This document shows, piece after piece, positions 1 to 5,926 of a stretch of DNA of 8,568 bases. Below the pieces are notes generated by a model. It ran no database searches. It saw only the letters and a program-made list of their open reading frames with translations, and was not told the DNA's origin. The stretch is from Bacillota bacterium. GTDB taxonomy: Bacteria > Bacillota > UBA4882 > UBA8346. Each line of letters opens with the position of its first letter. Position 1 is the first letter of the stretch. The position numbers were made by a program, and so were the translations under genes. Location: contig JAEZJQ010000081.1 in assembly GCA_023436305.1 (NCBI GenBank), positions 1 through 8,568 on the forward strand. The letters are read 5' to 3'.

Positions 1-62
1 CGCAGTAGTTCAATCACTACTTTGGTTTTAAATTCGGCTGTGTATTGGTTTCTTTTATTCAT
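1..62 (-). CDS. IS3-family transposase OrfA, N-terminal fragment (runs off window)
   Basis: Read on the minus strand from ATG at 62, the frame is open to the window edge and gives 20 residues beginning MNKRNQYTAEFKTKVVIELL. This matches the start of the OrfA helix-turn-helix protein of IS3/IS150-type elements, which typically begins with a basic stretch and then Y(T/S)xEFKxKVV. OrfA binds the ends of the element and, by programmed frameshifting with OrfB, yields the active transposase. Only the N terminus is present, so I cannot tell whether the element is intact. A GGGA just upstream of the ATG may serve as a weak ribosome binding site. The family call rests on recognition of this short N-terminal pattern. 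Confidence 0.7.
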   Translation of the reverse strand, partial: MNKRNQYTAEFKTKVVIELL

Positions 63-91
63 GTTCCCATTATAACTTATTTTTTCATTTT

Positions 92-113
92 TGTGTCTCA
101 CCCTATGGGAGCA
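92..113 (-). mobile_element. Probable terminal inverted repeat of the IS3-like element
   Basis: On the minus strand the sequence from 113 downwards reads TGCTCCCATAGGGTGAGACA and leads into OrfA about 30 bp later. IS3-family ends usually start with TG and carry a G(T/A)GxGACA-like inner part, so the element edge is inferred to be at 113. The partner end lies outside the window, so the repeat cannot be confirmed. The insertion would lie about 30 bp beyond the stop codon of the secreted-protein gene. Confidence 0.45.
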
Positions 114-142
114 TTATAAAAATATGATTAAAATATTAAATT

Positions 143-724
143 CTATTCAGTTTTAATAAAATAATCTAGACCTATTGAATATGTAGTATTATTTATATTA
201 ACTTTTGTAGAATATAAACAGCTTGCACAACCATAAATTCCGAATGTATCAGAATAAGGAACTGTTACTTTAATTTTTCCGGATGTATACGGATCACCCA
301 TATAGAAATAATAATTAATAATAATATATTCAATAAAGATAGAGTCTTTATTATAGGGTTGTCGCCAAAATACTCCTATTCCTAAGCTTAAATTATTGAT
401 TGATTCGTTTTCGTTATTTATATAACTAATTGATACATCTAAGATCTTAGGCAGGGTTTCCCCCAATGTAACTTGATAATCTGCTTCGATTTGATGATAA
501 TAAGAGGATCGATTATATGATATTCTTGCTCCATCAATTAAATCTCTAGAAGATATTACATATTCAAAATTATATATTTTATCATCCTTATAATTGCGGC
601 CATAGTCAATACCAAAAGTTTCAAAGGCAGTACCTGAAGTATAATCACCACCTAATACAATATTGCTAAATAAAAAAGCTAAACATATCGGTAGTAAGAT
701 GATTAGTAATATTTTTAATTTCAT
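143..724 (-). CDS. Small secreted or lipid-anchored-like protein of unknown function
   Basis: The likely start is ATG at 724, because GGAGGG lies just upstream (729-735) and the protein then opens with a textbook export signal: MKLK, a hydrophobic run to about residue 24, then LGG. A longer in-frame extension to 784 would bury this signal and is rejected. The 193-residue product has a predicted cleavage near residue 25-27. The rest is rich in Tyr, Asn, Ile and Ser with alternating hydrophobic strands, suggesting a beta-rich extracytoplasmic domain. A CASC pair (Cys166, Cys169) near the C terminus could form a disulfide or bind metal. There is no lipobox cysteine at the predicted cleavage site. 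I do not recognise the family. The gene is very AT-rich compared with the reading frame just upstream, and it lies between an IS end and an SDR-like remnant, which suggests recent acquisition. Confidence 0.7.
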   Translation of the reverse strand: MKLKILLIILLPICLAFLFSNIVLGGDYTSGTAFETFGIDYGRNYKDDKIYNFEYVISSRDLIDGARISYNRSSYYHQIEADYQVTLGETLPKILDVSISYINNENESINNLSLGIGVFWRQPYNKDSIFIEYIIINYYFYMGDPYTSGKIKVTVPYSDTFGIYGCASCLYSTKVNINNTTYSIGLDYFIKTE

Positions 725-726
725 TT

Positions 727-795
727 TTACCCTCCATAATAATAATAATGACCTATTCCACGGCGGCCACCGGTAATTATGCATCCTATTTTCAT
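727..795 (-). pseudogene. Short frame with an SDR nucleotide-binding start; truncated dehydrogenase or coupling mini-ORF
   Basis: ATG at 795 opens a 22-codon frame ending in TAA at 727-729. Its first 15 residues, MKIGCIITGGRRGIG, match the N-terminal beta strand and TGGxxGIG dinucleotide-binding loop of classical short-chain dehydrogenases. After the GIG the frame runs into a TAT trinucleotide repeat (HYYYYGG, stop) where an SDR should continue with helix 1. It starts two bases after the stop of the epimerase gene, preceded by a GAGAGGA site about 10 nt upstream, and ends two bases before the secreted-protein ATG. Its last codons contain that gene's ribosome binding site. I infer either the 5' relic of an SDR gene whose body was lost when the AT-rich downstream gene arrived, or a short translated coupling frame. 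A chance match cannot be excluded. Confidence 0.4.
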
Positions 796-797
796 AT

Positions 798-1805
798 TTA
801 AATCTTCCTCTCGCTTTTCAGCCATATGATTTCATCCGCTATAGTTTCTTCAAAAGGACGAACCGTATAGCCCAATTCCCGCTTTGCTTTTTCACTTGAG
901 AAATCATTATTTCGGGCAAGATTGTAAATAGAGAATCTGGTAAATAATGCAGGCTTTTTCGTAAATTTACTTATGAATTCAAGTAAGGTTGCAAGAATAT
1001 TTGCAATCCATAACGGCAAGAAAACTTTAACTTCGCGTGCGCCGGTAAGCCTACTGATTATTTTAAACAGATCCCGGATGGAAGCAGTTTCGTTACTCAT
1101 AATGTAACCTTCACCTTTGCGGCCTTTTTCAGCGCAAGCAATAACGCTGACAGCAAGATCACGCACATCCACGGCATTAAAACATCCCCCAATTCCCGCA
1201 AGGAGCTTCTCTTTTACACAGTCCATGATGGCATTTGCTGCATAACCGTAGGCATAATCGTAGGGGCCGAAGATACCGGTGGGGAATACAATGGAAGCAT
1301 CCAGTCCTTTTTTGCATACTGCGTCAAGAACCAATTGTGTAGCTTCTGCCTTAGTTTTCCCATAATAACCAATGACAGCATCGGGAGCGAAGAAATCAAC
1401 TTCACGGATGACCTGGCCTTTAGGAAGCTCGGGAATGGCACTAGTAGAGCTGACATATACCAGCTTTTTTACTTTATGCTCCAGACACTTGTTAACAATA
1501 TTTCTTGTACCGTTCACGTTGACCTCGTATACTTTTTGGTTATACTCCGGGTCTACTGTAACAATGCTAGCGCAGTGGATGACAATTGTTTCGACTCCTT
1601 TCTCCACTGTAAAAAACTTTTCAAGAGAAGTTTTATCCGTAATGTCCCCAATAAAAACTTCAACCTCTTTCGGTATGCGCTCTGCTGCAGGGTCACCTTT
1701 TAAAACGAGGGCACGGACTTTTTTACCTTGTGCAACTAGTTCCCGGGAAATACTGCTACCTAAGTTTCCGGCTGCACCTGTCAATAAATATATCGTATCA
1801 TTCAT
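798..1805 (-). CDS. NAD(P)-dependent epimerase/reductase, extended SDR (COG0451-like)
   Basis: This is a cytoplasmic Rossmann-fold enzyme of 335 residues, the normal length for extended short-chain dehydrogenases such as dihydroflavonol-4-reductase-like and nucleoside-sugar epimerase proteins. The N-terminal cofactor loop TGAAGNLG is at residues 9-16. GDITD (53-57) is the adenine-contacting region, and YVSSTSA (117-123) carries the catalytic Ser/Thr. YYGKTK (147-152) gives the Tyr148-x3-Lys152 dyad, and FPTGIFGPYD (174-183) is the usual substrate-side motif. The substrate cannot be read from sequence. ATG at 1805 is preferred over an upstream TTG at 1814 because AGGAG at 1815-1819 lies 9 nt from the ATG but abuts the TTG. 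The gene is divergent from the two-component operon, so that system may control it. It is followed after 2 nt by the SDR-like mini-frame, suggesting one transcript. Confidence 0.9.
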   Translation of the reverse strand: MNDTIYLLTGAAGNLGSSISRELVAQGKKVRALVLKGDPAAERIPKEVEVFIGDITDKTSLEKFFTVEKGVETIVIHCASIVTVDPEYNQKVYEVNVNGTRNIVNKCLEHKVKKLVYVSSTSAIPELPKGQVIREVDFFAPDAVIGYYGKTKAEATQLVLDAVCKKGLDASIVFPTGIFGPYDYAYGYAANAIMDCVKEKLLAGIGGCFNAVDVRDLAVSVIACAEKGRKGEGYIMSNETASIRDLFKIISRLTGAREVKVFLPLWIANILATLLEFISKFTKKPALFTRFSIYNLARNNDFSSEKAKRELGYTVRPFEETIADEIIWLKSERKI

Positions 1806-1863
1806 AATATCCAACTCCTATCGTTAAATTTTATTGAATCAACTGTTGCATATTTGTATTTGG

Positions 1864-1879
1864 AATGGTATGAACCATT
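1864..1879. promoter_or_regulatory. Perfect inverted repeat, candidate operator upstream of the epimerase gene
   Basis: AATGGT at 1864-1869 and ACCATT at 1874-1879 form a perfect 6-bp dyad with a 4-bp spacer, about 58 bp upstream of the epimerase ATG. A second ACCATT occurs at 1939-1944, close to the direct repeats TTACAACC at 1917-1924 and 1934-1941 (17-bp offset). No convincing minus-strand -35/-10 pair could be found here, so the epimerase promoter is not placed. Confidence 0.35.
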
Positions 1880-1963
1880 ATTTAACTGCTGAATTTTTGA
1901 GGTCTTTATATTCATGTTACAACCGATCTATAATTACAACCATTGTACTTTAGGGCAAAAAGC

Positions 1964-1992
1964 TATGCACATTTGGGTAAGGGCATATGCAC
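1964..1992. promoter_or_regulatory. Direct repeat TATGCAC x2 upstream of the kinase promoter
   Basis: TATGCAC occurs at 1964-1970 and 1986-1992, a 22-bp centre-to-centre offset close to two helical turns. Each copy is preceded by AGGGCA (1952-1957 and 1980-1985). The pair ends 10 bp before the -35 of the kinase promoter, a position suited to an activator bound on one face of the DNA. Binding by the neighbouring NarL-type regulator is an inference. Confidence 0.35.
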
Positions 1993-2002
1993 TTAATAAG
2001 TT

Positions 2003-2031
2003 TTGACATTGAAATTTACGTATGCCATAAT
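2003..2031 (+). promoter_or_regulatory. Sigma-A promoter of the two-component operon
   Basis: TTGACA at 2003-2008, a 17-bp spacer, then CATAAT at 2026-2031, with an extended -10 TG at 2023-2024. This is 6/6 and 5/6 consensus at ideal spacing. The predicted start is near 2038, leaving a very short leader before the ribosome binding site at 2041-2050. Confidence 0.75.
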
Positions 2032-2055
2032 TCTATAGAGAGGTAGGTGATTACT

Positions 2056-3294
2056 TTGCATAATAAATTTAAATCAGCGTTTCCAATAGATTCAAATGAA
2101 GATAGACTATTTAAGTCACCTATAATAGTGGGATTTTTTTTAAGTTATCTTTCTATTGTGCTTAAACAATATACAATAAACGCATCTTTAGATTCAACCA
2201 TCGGTATCACAATTATAATGACGGGACAATTATTGGTATATTTGTTTTCTGATACTATATTTAAGCGTAGATATTGGATTTATTTTGTTATACAGGGAAT
2301 AATCATTTTCAACTATGTGTTTATAACGCCCAAGGGGTATGAGACTATATTTCTCGGGTTAATTCCTGTGTTGGTTTTTCAAAGCATAATAGTTTATTAT
2401 GAAGCATTGAAAGTCATTATTACGTCCATTTTCTTTTATAGTATATTTTGTGGAACTATTATAGTGTTTAATGGAATAAAGGAGTTAATCCAGTATATCC
2501 CGATACTACTACTGATTACTATTGCTATACGTGTATATTCAATTATCTTTTTAGAACAAGTTAAACTACGGATTCGTACTCAGAAAATCTTACAGGAATT
2601 AGAGTTCGCTTATGAGAAAGTAGCAGAATTAACCTTGGCCAATGAGAGACAGAGGGTGGCTAGAGATTTGCATGATACGCTTTCTCAAGGACTTGCCGGA
2701 ATAATCATGCAATTAGAAGCAGTAATTGCTAATTTAAATAATAATAATCCAAAACGAGCTCAGGAAATTCTGCAGAAGTCTATGGAACACGCCAGAAAAA
2801 CTTTATCTGATTCCAGGCTTGTTATTGACGATTTGCGGTCTCAAGCAACTGCAGATATTGATTTCTCCATGGCGGTAGAAAAAGAAATAACTCAGTCTAA
2901 GGCTGTATCAAATATTTCTGTGGCAGCAGATATCAGAGTAGAATCCCAGATTCCCGTACAGATAACTAAACACATTGTGTATATTGTTGGAGAGGCTCTG
3001 AATAATATTGCCAAGCATGCAAAAGCAAAAAATGCAGTTGTTAAAATAATCGAAGCCCAGAATCAAGTAAACATAAGTATTGTGGATGACGGCATAGGCT
3101 TTGACGTTAAGGTTTTAGATCAACAGTTCGGACATTACGGTATACTTGGAATGACTGAGCGTGTAAGAGCACTCAATGGAAAGATTAAAATAAAAAGCAA
3201 AAGAAAATCCGGCACAAATATAAATATCACTATACCAATTGAGAAAGGACTCAATGACGAAAATGGAAAAGAAAAGAATATTGGTAGTAGATGA
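2056..3294 (+). CDS. DesK/NarL-type sensor histidine kinase (HisKA_3), six-TM
   Basis: This membrane histidine kinase of 412 residues autophosphorylates and passes phosphate to the regulator encoded next. The N-terminal half has about six hydrophobic segments (roughly 21-37, 49-64, 74-90, 98-115, 118-138, 147-166) with almost no extracytoplasmic loop, as in DesK/LiaS-type membrane-sensing kinases. A short linker follows, then the HisKA_3 dimerisation motif ERQRVARDLHDTLSQ with the phospho-acceptor His206. The HATPase has an N-box EALNNIAKHA (about 313-322), a G1 box DDGIGF (about 344-349) and a G2 box GILGM (about 362-366). The start is ambiguous. GTG at 2047 is in frame, but AGGTAGGTGAT at 2041-2051 sits better for TTG at 2056, which I chose. 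The 3' end overlaps the regulator gene by 41 bp. The signal is unknown, although the architecture suggests membrane or envelope state. Confidence 0.92.
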   Translation: MHNKFKSAFPIDSNEDRLFKSPIIVGFFLSYLSIVLKQYTINASLDSTIGITIIMTGQLLVYLFSDTIFKRRYWIYFVIQGIIIFNYVFITPKGYETIFLGLIPVLVFQSIIVYYEALKVIITSIFFYSIFCGTIIVFNGIKELIQYIPILLLITIAIRVYSIIFLEQVKLRIRTQKILQELEFAYEKVAELTLANERQRVARDLHDTLSQGLAGIIMQLEAVIANLNNNNPKRAQEILQKSMEHARKTLSDSRLVIDDLRSQATADIDFSMAVEKEITQSKAVSNISVAADIRVESQIPVQITKHIVYIVGEALNNIAKHAKAKNAVVKIIEAQNQVNISIVDDGIGFDVKVLDQQFGHYGILGMTERVRALNGKIKIKSKRKSGTNINITIPIEKGLNDENGKEKNIGSR

Positions 3295-3916
3295 TCATTT
3301 AGTAGTTAGAGAAGGGTTAAAGCTGATTTTTGAAACCGAAGAAAATTACGAGGTTATCGGTGAAGCGGAAAACGGGGATAAGGCATTGGTGTTAATCGAA
3401 CAGTTAAAACCGGATGTAGTACTCATGGATTTGAATATGCCTAAAATGAGTGGAATAGAAGTTATAAAAGCCTTGAAAGAAAAAAATAATCCAGTGCCAA
3501 TAATTGTTTTAACAACCTACAATGATAATAATTTAATAATGGAGGCACTTTCGTTAGGGGCAAAAGGGTACTTGCTTAAGGACACTACCCGCCAAGAGCT
3601 GATAAGAACAGTTGAATCTGCCATAAGGGGAGAAATACTTCTGCAACCGGAGATTAGTAACAGTATCTTCAGTTCAAAAAAGGAACCGGAACAAAGCAAT
3701 AGTTCTTTTAATACCGCATTTACAGAAAGGGAATTGTTTATTTTACAAGCTATTGCAAGAGGCTGTACAAGTAAGGAAATAGCTTTTGACATGGACATAT
3801 CTGAAAGAACTGTTAAAGCGCATTTGACCAATATATACAGTAAGCTTAAAGTTGAGTCCCGGTCAGAGGCAGTTGCAAAAGCTATAGAGAAAGGAATTAT
3901 CCATATTGATAAATAA
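3254..3916 (+). CDS. NarL/FixJ-family response regulator
   Basis: This is a cytoplasmic DNA-binding response regulator of 220 residues, partner of the overlapping kinase. The receiver domain covers about 6-122, with acidic Asp13/Asp14, phospho-acceptor Asp59 in VLMDLNMP, the switch Thr87 in VLTTY and Lys109 in YLLKD. A linker rich in Ser/Asn/Glu (about 133-155) leads to a LuxR/GerE helix-turn-helix (about 156-213) with the signature TERELFILQAIARG and the recognition helix SERTVKAHLTNIYSKL. ATG at 3254 is preceded by AAAGGA at 3244-3249. An in-frame upstream TTG at 3239 lacks such a site. The overlap with the kinase gene points to translational coupling. Likely targets include its own promoter and the divergent epimerase gene, but no site is proven. 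No clear terminator was found directly after the stop. Confidence 0.93.
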   Translation: MTKMEKKRILVVDDHLVVREGLKLIFETEENYEVIGEAENGDKALVLIEQLKPDVVLMDLNMPKMSGIEVIKALKEKNNPVPIIVLTTYNDNNLIMEALSLGAKGYLLKDTTRQELIRTVESAIRGEILLQPEISNSIFSSKKEPEQSNSSFNTAFTERELFILQAIARGCTSKEIAFDMDISERTVKAHLTNIYSKLKVESRSEAVAKAIEKGIIHIDK

Positions 3917-4043
3917 GGTTAGCTATGAGAAAGATTTAAAAGAATTATATCTGTGTTTTTGTACAAGGACATAAAATTCTCTTATTTGAAAATATAATGT
4001 GATTAAATTTCCAATTTTATCTGGCGTTTGCGGTTGGTTGTAG

Positions 4044-4217
4044 CTGGGGAAACCGGTCGGCCTGAAAGGATACCTTGACGTGGTGGCCGGGGTGGTCAAT
4101 CGCCATCCGGATGCGGTTTTGAATGATTTCAGATTGGCCCGTTGTCTGAAGTATGTGACCATCTATCAGGACCCGGAGGGGATTGTGTTTGAAGGGGGGA
4201 GCAGATGGGGAAGTTGA
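4044..4217 (+). pseudogene. Coding-like 3' remnant of an unrecognised gene
   Basis: After a TAG at 4041, a 57-codon frame reads without interruption to TGA at 4215-4217. The product (about LGKPVGLKGYLDVVAGVV, later NDFRLARCLKYVTIYQDPEG) looks like real protein: codons are GC-rich in third positions, hydrophobic and polar residues alternate, and the composition differs from the AT-rich DNA on both sides. There is no ATG start, and an upstream frame (4019-4078, IWRLRLVVAG) may be the same gene displaced by a frameshift. I read this as the tail of a decayed gene from the GC-richer class seen at 4777-8437. I do not recognise the family, and a chance open frame is possible. Confidence 0.35.
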
Positions 4218-4240
4218 GTCGTTGAGATATTACGAAAAGC

Positions 4241-4290
4241 GAAAAAAGCCATTCCGGTATGATGATAAATCATTAAGGAATGCCCTTTTT
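4241..4290. terminator. Hairpin with flanking A- and T-tracts, possible bidirectional terminator
   Basis: CATTCC at 4250-4255 pairs with GGAATG at 4277-4282, and an inner TGAT/ATCA pair shortens the loop. AAAAAAGC precedes and GCCCTTTTT follows, extending the stem to about 12 of 14 pairs. The T-run on either strand fits a two-way intrinsic terminator. It could serve the two-component operon (340 bp away) or transcripts coming from the right on the minus strand. Confidence 0.5.
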
Positions 4291-4296
4291 ATAATG

Positions 4297-4391
4297 GAAT
4301 GTCTTTGATCATTCCGTAATGATTATTCAGACATTCTTAAATATTAAATTGTATAACGGGATAGTGTTGAGTCATTATGAAATGTCTTTGA
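4297..4391. repeat. Small inverted and direct repeats next to the terminator
   Basis: GAATGTCT at 4297-4304 is matched by AGACATTC at 4329-4336 (perfect 8-bp inverted repeat). GGAATG at 4296-4301 also pairs with CATTCC at 4310-4315, giving two alternative hairpins. The 11-mer AATGTCTTTGA occurs at 4298-4308 and again at 4381-4391. The DNA between, about 4336-4356, is very AT-rich. Confidence 0.5.
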
Positions 4392-4408
4392 AGGAAGGGA
4401 ACTTAGTG

Positions 4409-4678
4409 AGCTCATCCTAACTTAAAGCCAGAAATTTGTGGATAAAAGGTAGCTCATCCTAACGTAAAGCAAGGAATTTGTGGAAAAAAGGTAGCTCATC
4501 CTAACGTAAAGCTAGGAATTTGTGGAAAAAAGGTAGCTCGTCCTAACATAAAGCCAGGAATTTGTGGGTAAAAGGTAGCTCGTCCTAACTTAAAGCCAGA
4601 AATTTGTGGATAAAAGGTAGAATGTTGAGGATAAAAGATAGCTTATCCTGACTAAAATCCAGGAAACTGCGGCTAAAG
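4409..4678. repeat. 42-bp tandem repeat array, five full units plus two degenerate ones
   Basis: Full units lie at 4409-4450, 4451-4492, 4493-4534, 4535-4576 and 4577-4618. Each begins AGCTC(A/G)TCCTAAC and ends in (T/A)AAAAGGT. They differ from one another at only a few positions. A 21-bp half unit follows at about 4619-4639, then a diverged unit at about 4639-4678. There are no unique spacers, so this is a tandem repeat and not a CRISPR. Stops interrupt each frame in several units, so it is not coding. Each full unit carries a DnaA-box-like 9-mer at the same offset, listed separately. Confidence 0.95.
4437..4676 (-). promoter_or_regulatory. Phased DnaA-box-like 9-mers within the 42-bp repeats
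   Basis: Read on the minus strand, the 9-mers are TTATCCACA at 4437-4445 and 4605-4613 (perfect match to the DnaA box TTATNCACA), TTTTCCACA at 4479-4487 and 4521-4529, TTACCCACA at 4563-4571, TTATCCTCA at 4626-4634, and a degraded TTAGCCGCA at 4668-4676. Spacing is exactly 42 bp, or 21 bp between the fifth and sixth, so all lie on one face of the helix. DnaA binding is an inference from the consensus; the match could also be an accident of one unit copied by duplication. Confidence 0.45.
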
Positions 4679-4776
4679 TCAGAACGTTTATCTTGCTATT
4701 CATGGAAAAATCAATAGGGGGTAGGCCAACTATAAAAAATTACACCCGAATTGGTATACCGATTACAAGCCCGGTC

Positions 4777-5622
4777 TTATCGTTTATTAAACCACAATCC
4801 GGCAAATTTTTTCATCCCTTCCGTAACCCTATACATCCCGGGCTTGCCCGGCTGATCGTCGGGAATTTGGATCCGTCCGGTTTGATAATCGTGAATAAAC
4901 CGGTTTTTATTTTTTTGGAACCAGCGAATGGGCCTCCCTTCAAAGAAAACCCAGGGGGAGAAGCCCGCGGTGCGGCCGGAGTACCAGTGGTGATAGGCCA
5001 AGGGGAGATTGTGATAACACCAAAAATTACCACAACCATAATTGGGAGCGCTTAACGGTTCAAGATAGACAATGGAATCGGGGTTAAACTGTAATGCCTT
5101 GCATGGTAACGCATGATAAGGTTCCGGTTGCTCGATCTGGTATGTTTCATACCCGGGCTTTTCGCCATAAAACAGCGGTCCCGTTAAGTTCTCGTCAATC
5201 CGGGTTTTATCCAATAAAAGAAACGATGCATGAACCATACTGGGGCTGTTCCGGATACAACAATAATCACGCGCCCCAACCATGAGGCGGTGTGGTGGTT
5301 TCAATTCATCCAATAGTTTTACCCATTCCGGTGAAAGCAGCACGCAGTCCTGATCCAATATGAAAGCATACCGGGTAGTTACTTTCCGGTAAAGCTTTTC
5401 CAATATATCCGTATGCCAATCCGGTTTGCTGAATTCATAAAGCTCATCACCCGGTTGCAAGAGCCGGTGCAGTTTATCCAAATATTCCGGCTTCGACCCG
5501 TTATCTCCAACCATAATTTGATAAGGAATGGAACAAAACCGGCGGATGGAATCCAAACAAATCTCGATAAACTCCGGACAATTATAATGGGCGATCAAAA
5601 AGGTAACTTTCGATTCGTTCAA
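4777..5622 (-). CDS. Family-2-like glycosyltransferase (GT-A fold), orphan
   Basis: The 281-residue product is predicted to be cytoplasmic and to transfer a sugar from a nucleotide donor. The N terminus KVTFLIAHYNCPEF followed by ICLDSI is the first strand and helix of GT-A enzymes. MVGDNGS (37-43) is the donor-binding loop, and FILDQDCVLL (88-96) carries the DxD-type metal site (Asp90, Asp92). The C-terminal half contains aromatic-rich stretches (FWCYHNLPLAYHHWYSG) that probably form the acceptor side. The acceptor is not predictable. TTG at 5622 is chosen because AAAGGAGA lies 8 nt upstream, and no nearby in-frame ATG has a better site. No polysaccharide genes flank it, so it appears to be a stand-alone gene. 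A near-palindrome at 4750-4765 followed on the minus strand by a T-run may act as its terminator. Confidence 0.8.
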   Translation of the reverse strand: MNESKVTFLIAHYNCPEFIEICLDSIRRFCSIPYQIMVGDNGSKPEYLDKLHRLLQPGDELYEFSKPDWHTDILEKLYRKVTTRYAFILDQDCVLLSPEWVKLLDELKPPHRLMVGARDYCCIRNSPSMVHASFLLLDKTRIDENLTGPLFYGEKPGYETYQIEQPEPYHALPCKALQFNPDSIVYLEPLSAPNYGCGNFWCYHNLPLAYHHWYSGRTAGFSPWVFFEGRPIRWFQKNKNRFIHDYQTGRIQIPDDQPGKPGMYRVTEGMKKFAGLWFNKR

Positions 5623-5743
5623 TGCGGTGGTCTCCTTTCAAATATCAATCATGCGCTTGTTGATTTTAAATATTGGATATTTTCTGAAGAATTCCTTTCA
5701 AAATGAACCTAAATCCGAATCGTTCGCGTGTTTAAAAATTAGT

Positions 5744-5826
5744 TTGAGATTTACCATACGAGCCGTCATACTTCTATTTTCGTGTTACCAAATGGGAAAT
5801 TTACCAGTAAATATTCCCCTTTTTTT
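5744..5826 (+). terminator. Orphan intrinsic terminator with a weak promoter-like site upstream
   Basis: GGGAA at 5794-5798 pairs with TTCCC at 5814-5818, and TTTAC at 5800-5804 with GTAAA at 5807-5811, then comes a seven-T run at 5820-5826. This is a plus-strand terminator, but no plus-strand gene precedes it: the neighbouring glycosyltransferase is on the other strand. TTGAGA at 5744-5749 and CATACT at 5767-5772 (17-bp spacer) could start a very short transcript. The hairpin may otherwise shield the downstream operon from read-through, or mark a lost gene. Nothing else recognisable was seen in 5640-5850. Confidence 0.5.
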
Positions 5827-5854
5827 ATTGGAGTTCCCGGGCCCATCGCCATCG

Positions 5855-5886
5855 AGCTTGACAAGCTATAAACGAATATATATAAT
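5855..5886 (+). promoter_or_regulatory. Perfect consensus promoter with palindromic operator over the -35
   Basis: TTGACA at 5858-5863, 17 bp, TATAAT at 5881-5886: full match to the sigma-A consensus. The -35 lies inside the 13-bp palindrome AGCTTGACAAGCT (5855-5867, perfect around a central A). Such a strong promoter with a dyad over the -35 suggests repression, possibly by the regulator-like first gene of the operon. The predicted start is near 5893, leaving a leader of about 34 nt with a modest TAAGGT site. Confidence 0.75.
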
Positions 5887-5926
5887 ATCTATTAATAAAC
5901 AAACAAAGTAAGGTTGTGTCTATAAA

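Noticed and set aside
725..784. N-terminal extension of the secreted protein to ATG at 784
   Set aside because: It would put 20 polar and aromatic residues before a clean signal peptide and lacks a ribosome binding site; ATG 724 has GGAGGG.
1335..1827. Two plus-strand frames opposite the epimerase
   Set aside because: The minus-strand epimerase has a full set of SDR motifs; these frames have none and no ribosome binding sites.
4451..4570. Protein with 14-residue repeats encoded by the 42-bp units
   Set aside because: One frame is open across units 2 to 4, but the TAA codons in the other units close it, and there is no start or ribosome binding site.
4409..4678. CRISPR array
   Set aside because: The units adjoin directly with no variable spacers and no cas gene is nearby; it is a plain tandem repeat.
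4409..4678. Plasmid iteron origin
   Set aside because: No replication initiator gene is present in the window; the array alone cannot support this, though flanking sequence was not seen.
4693..5055. Plus-strand frame of 120 codons
   Set aside because: It is mostly antisense to the glycosyltransferase and has Pro/Gly-rich composition typical of a shadow frame.
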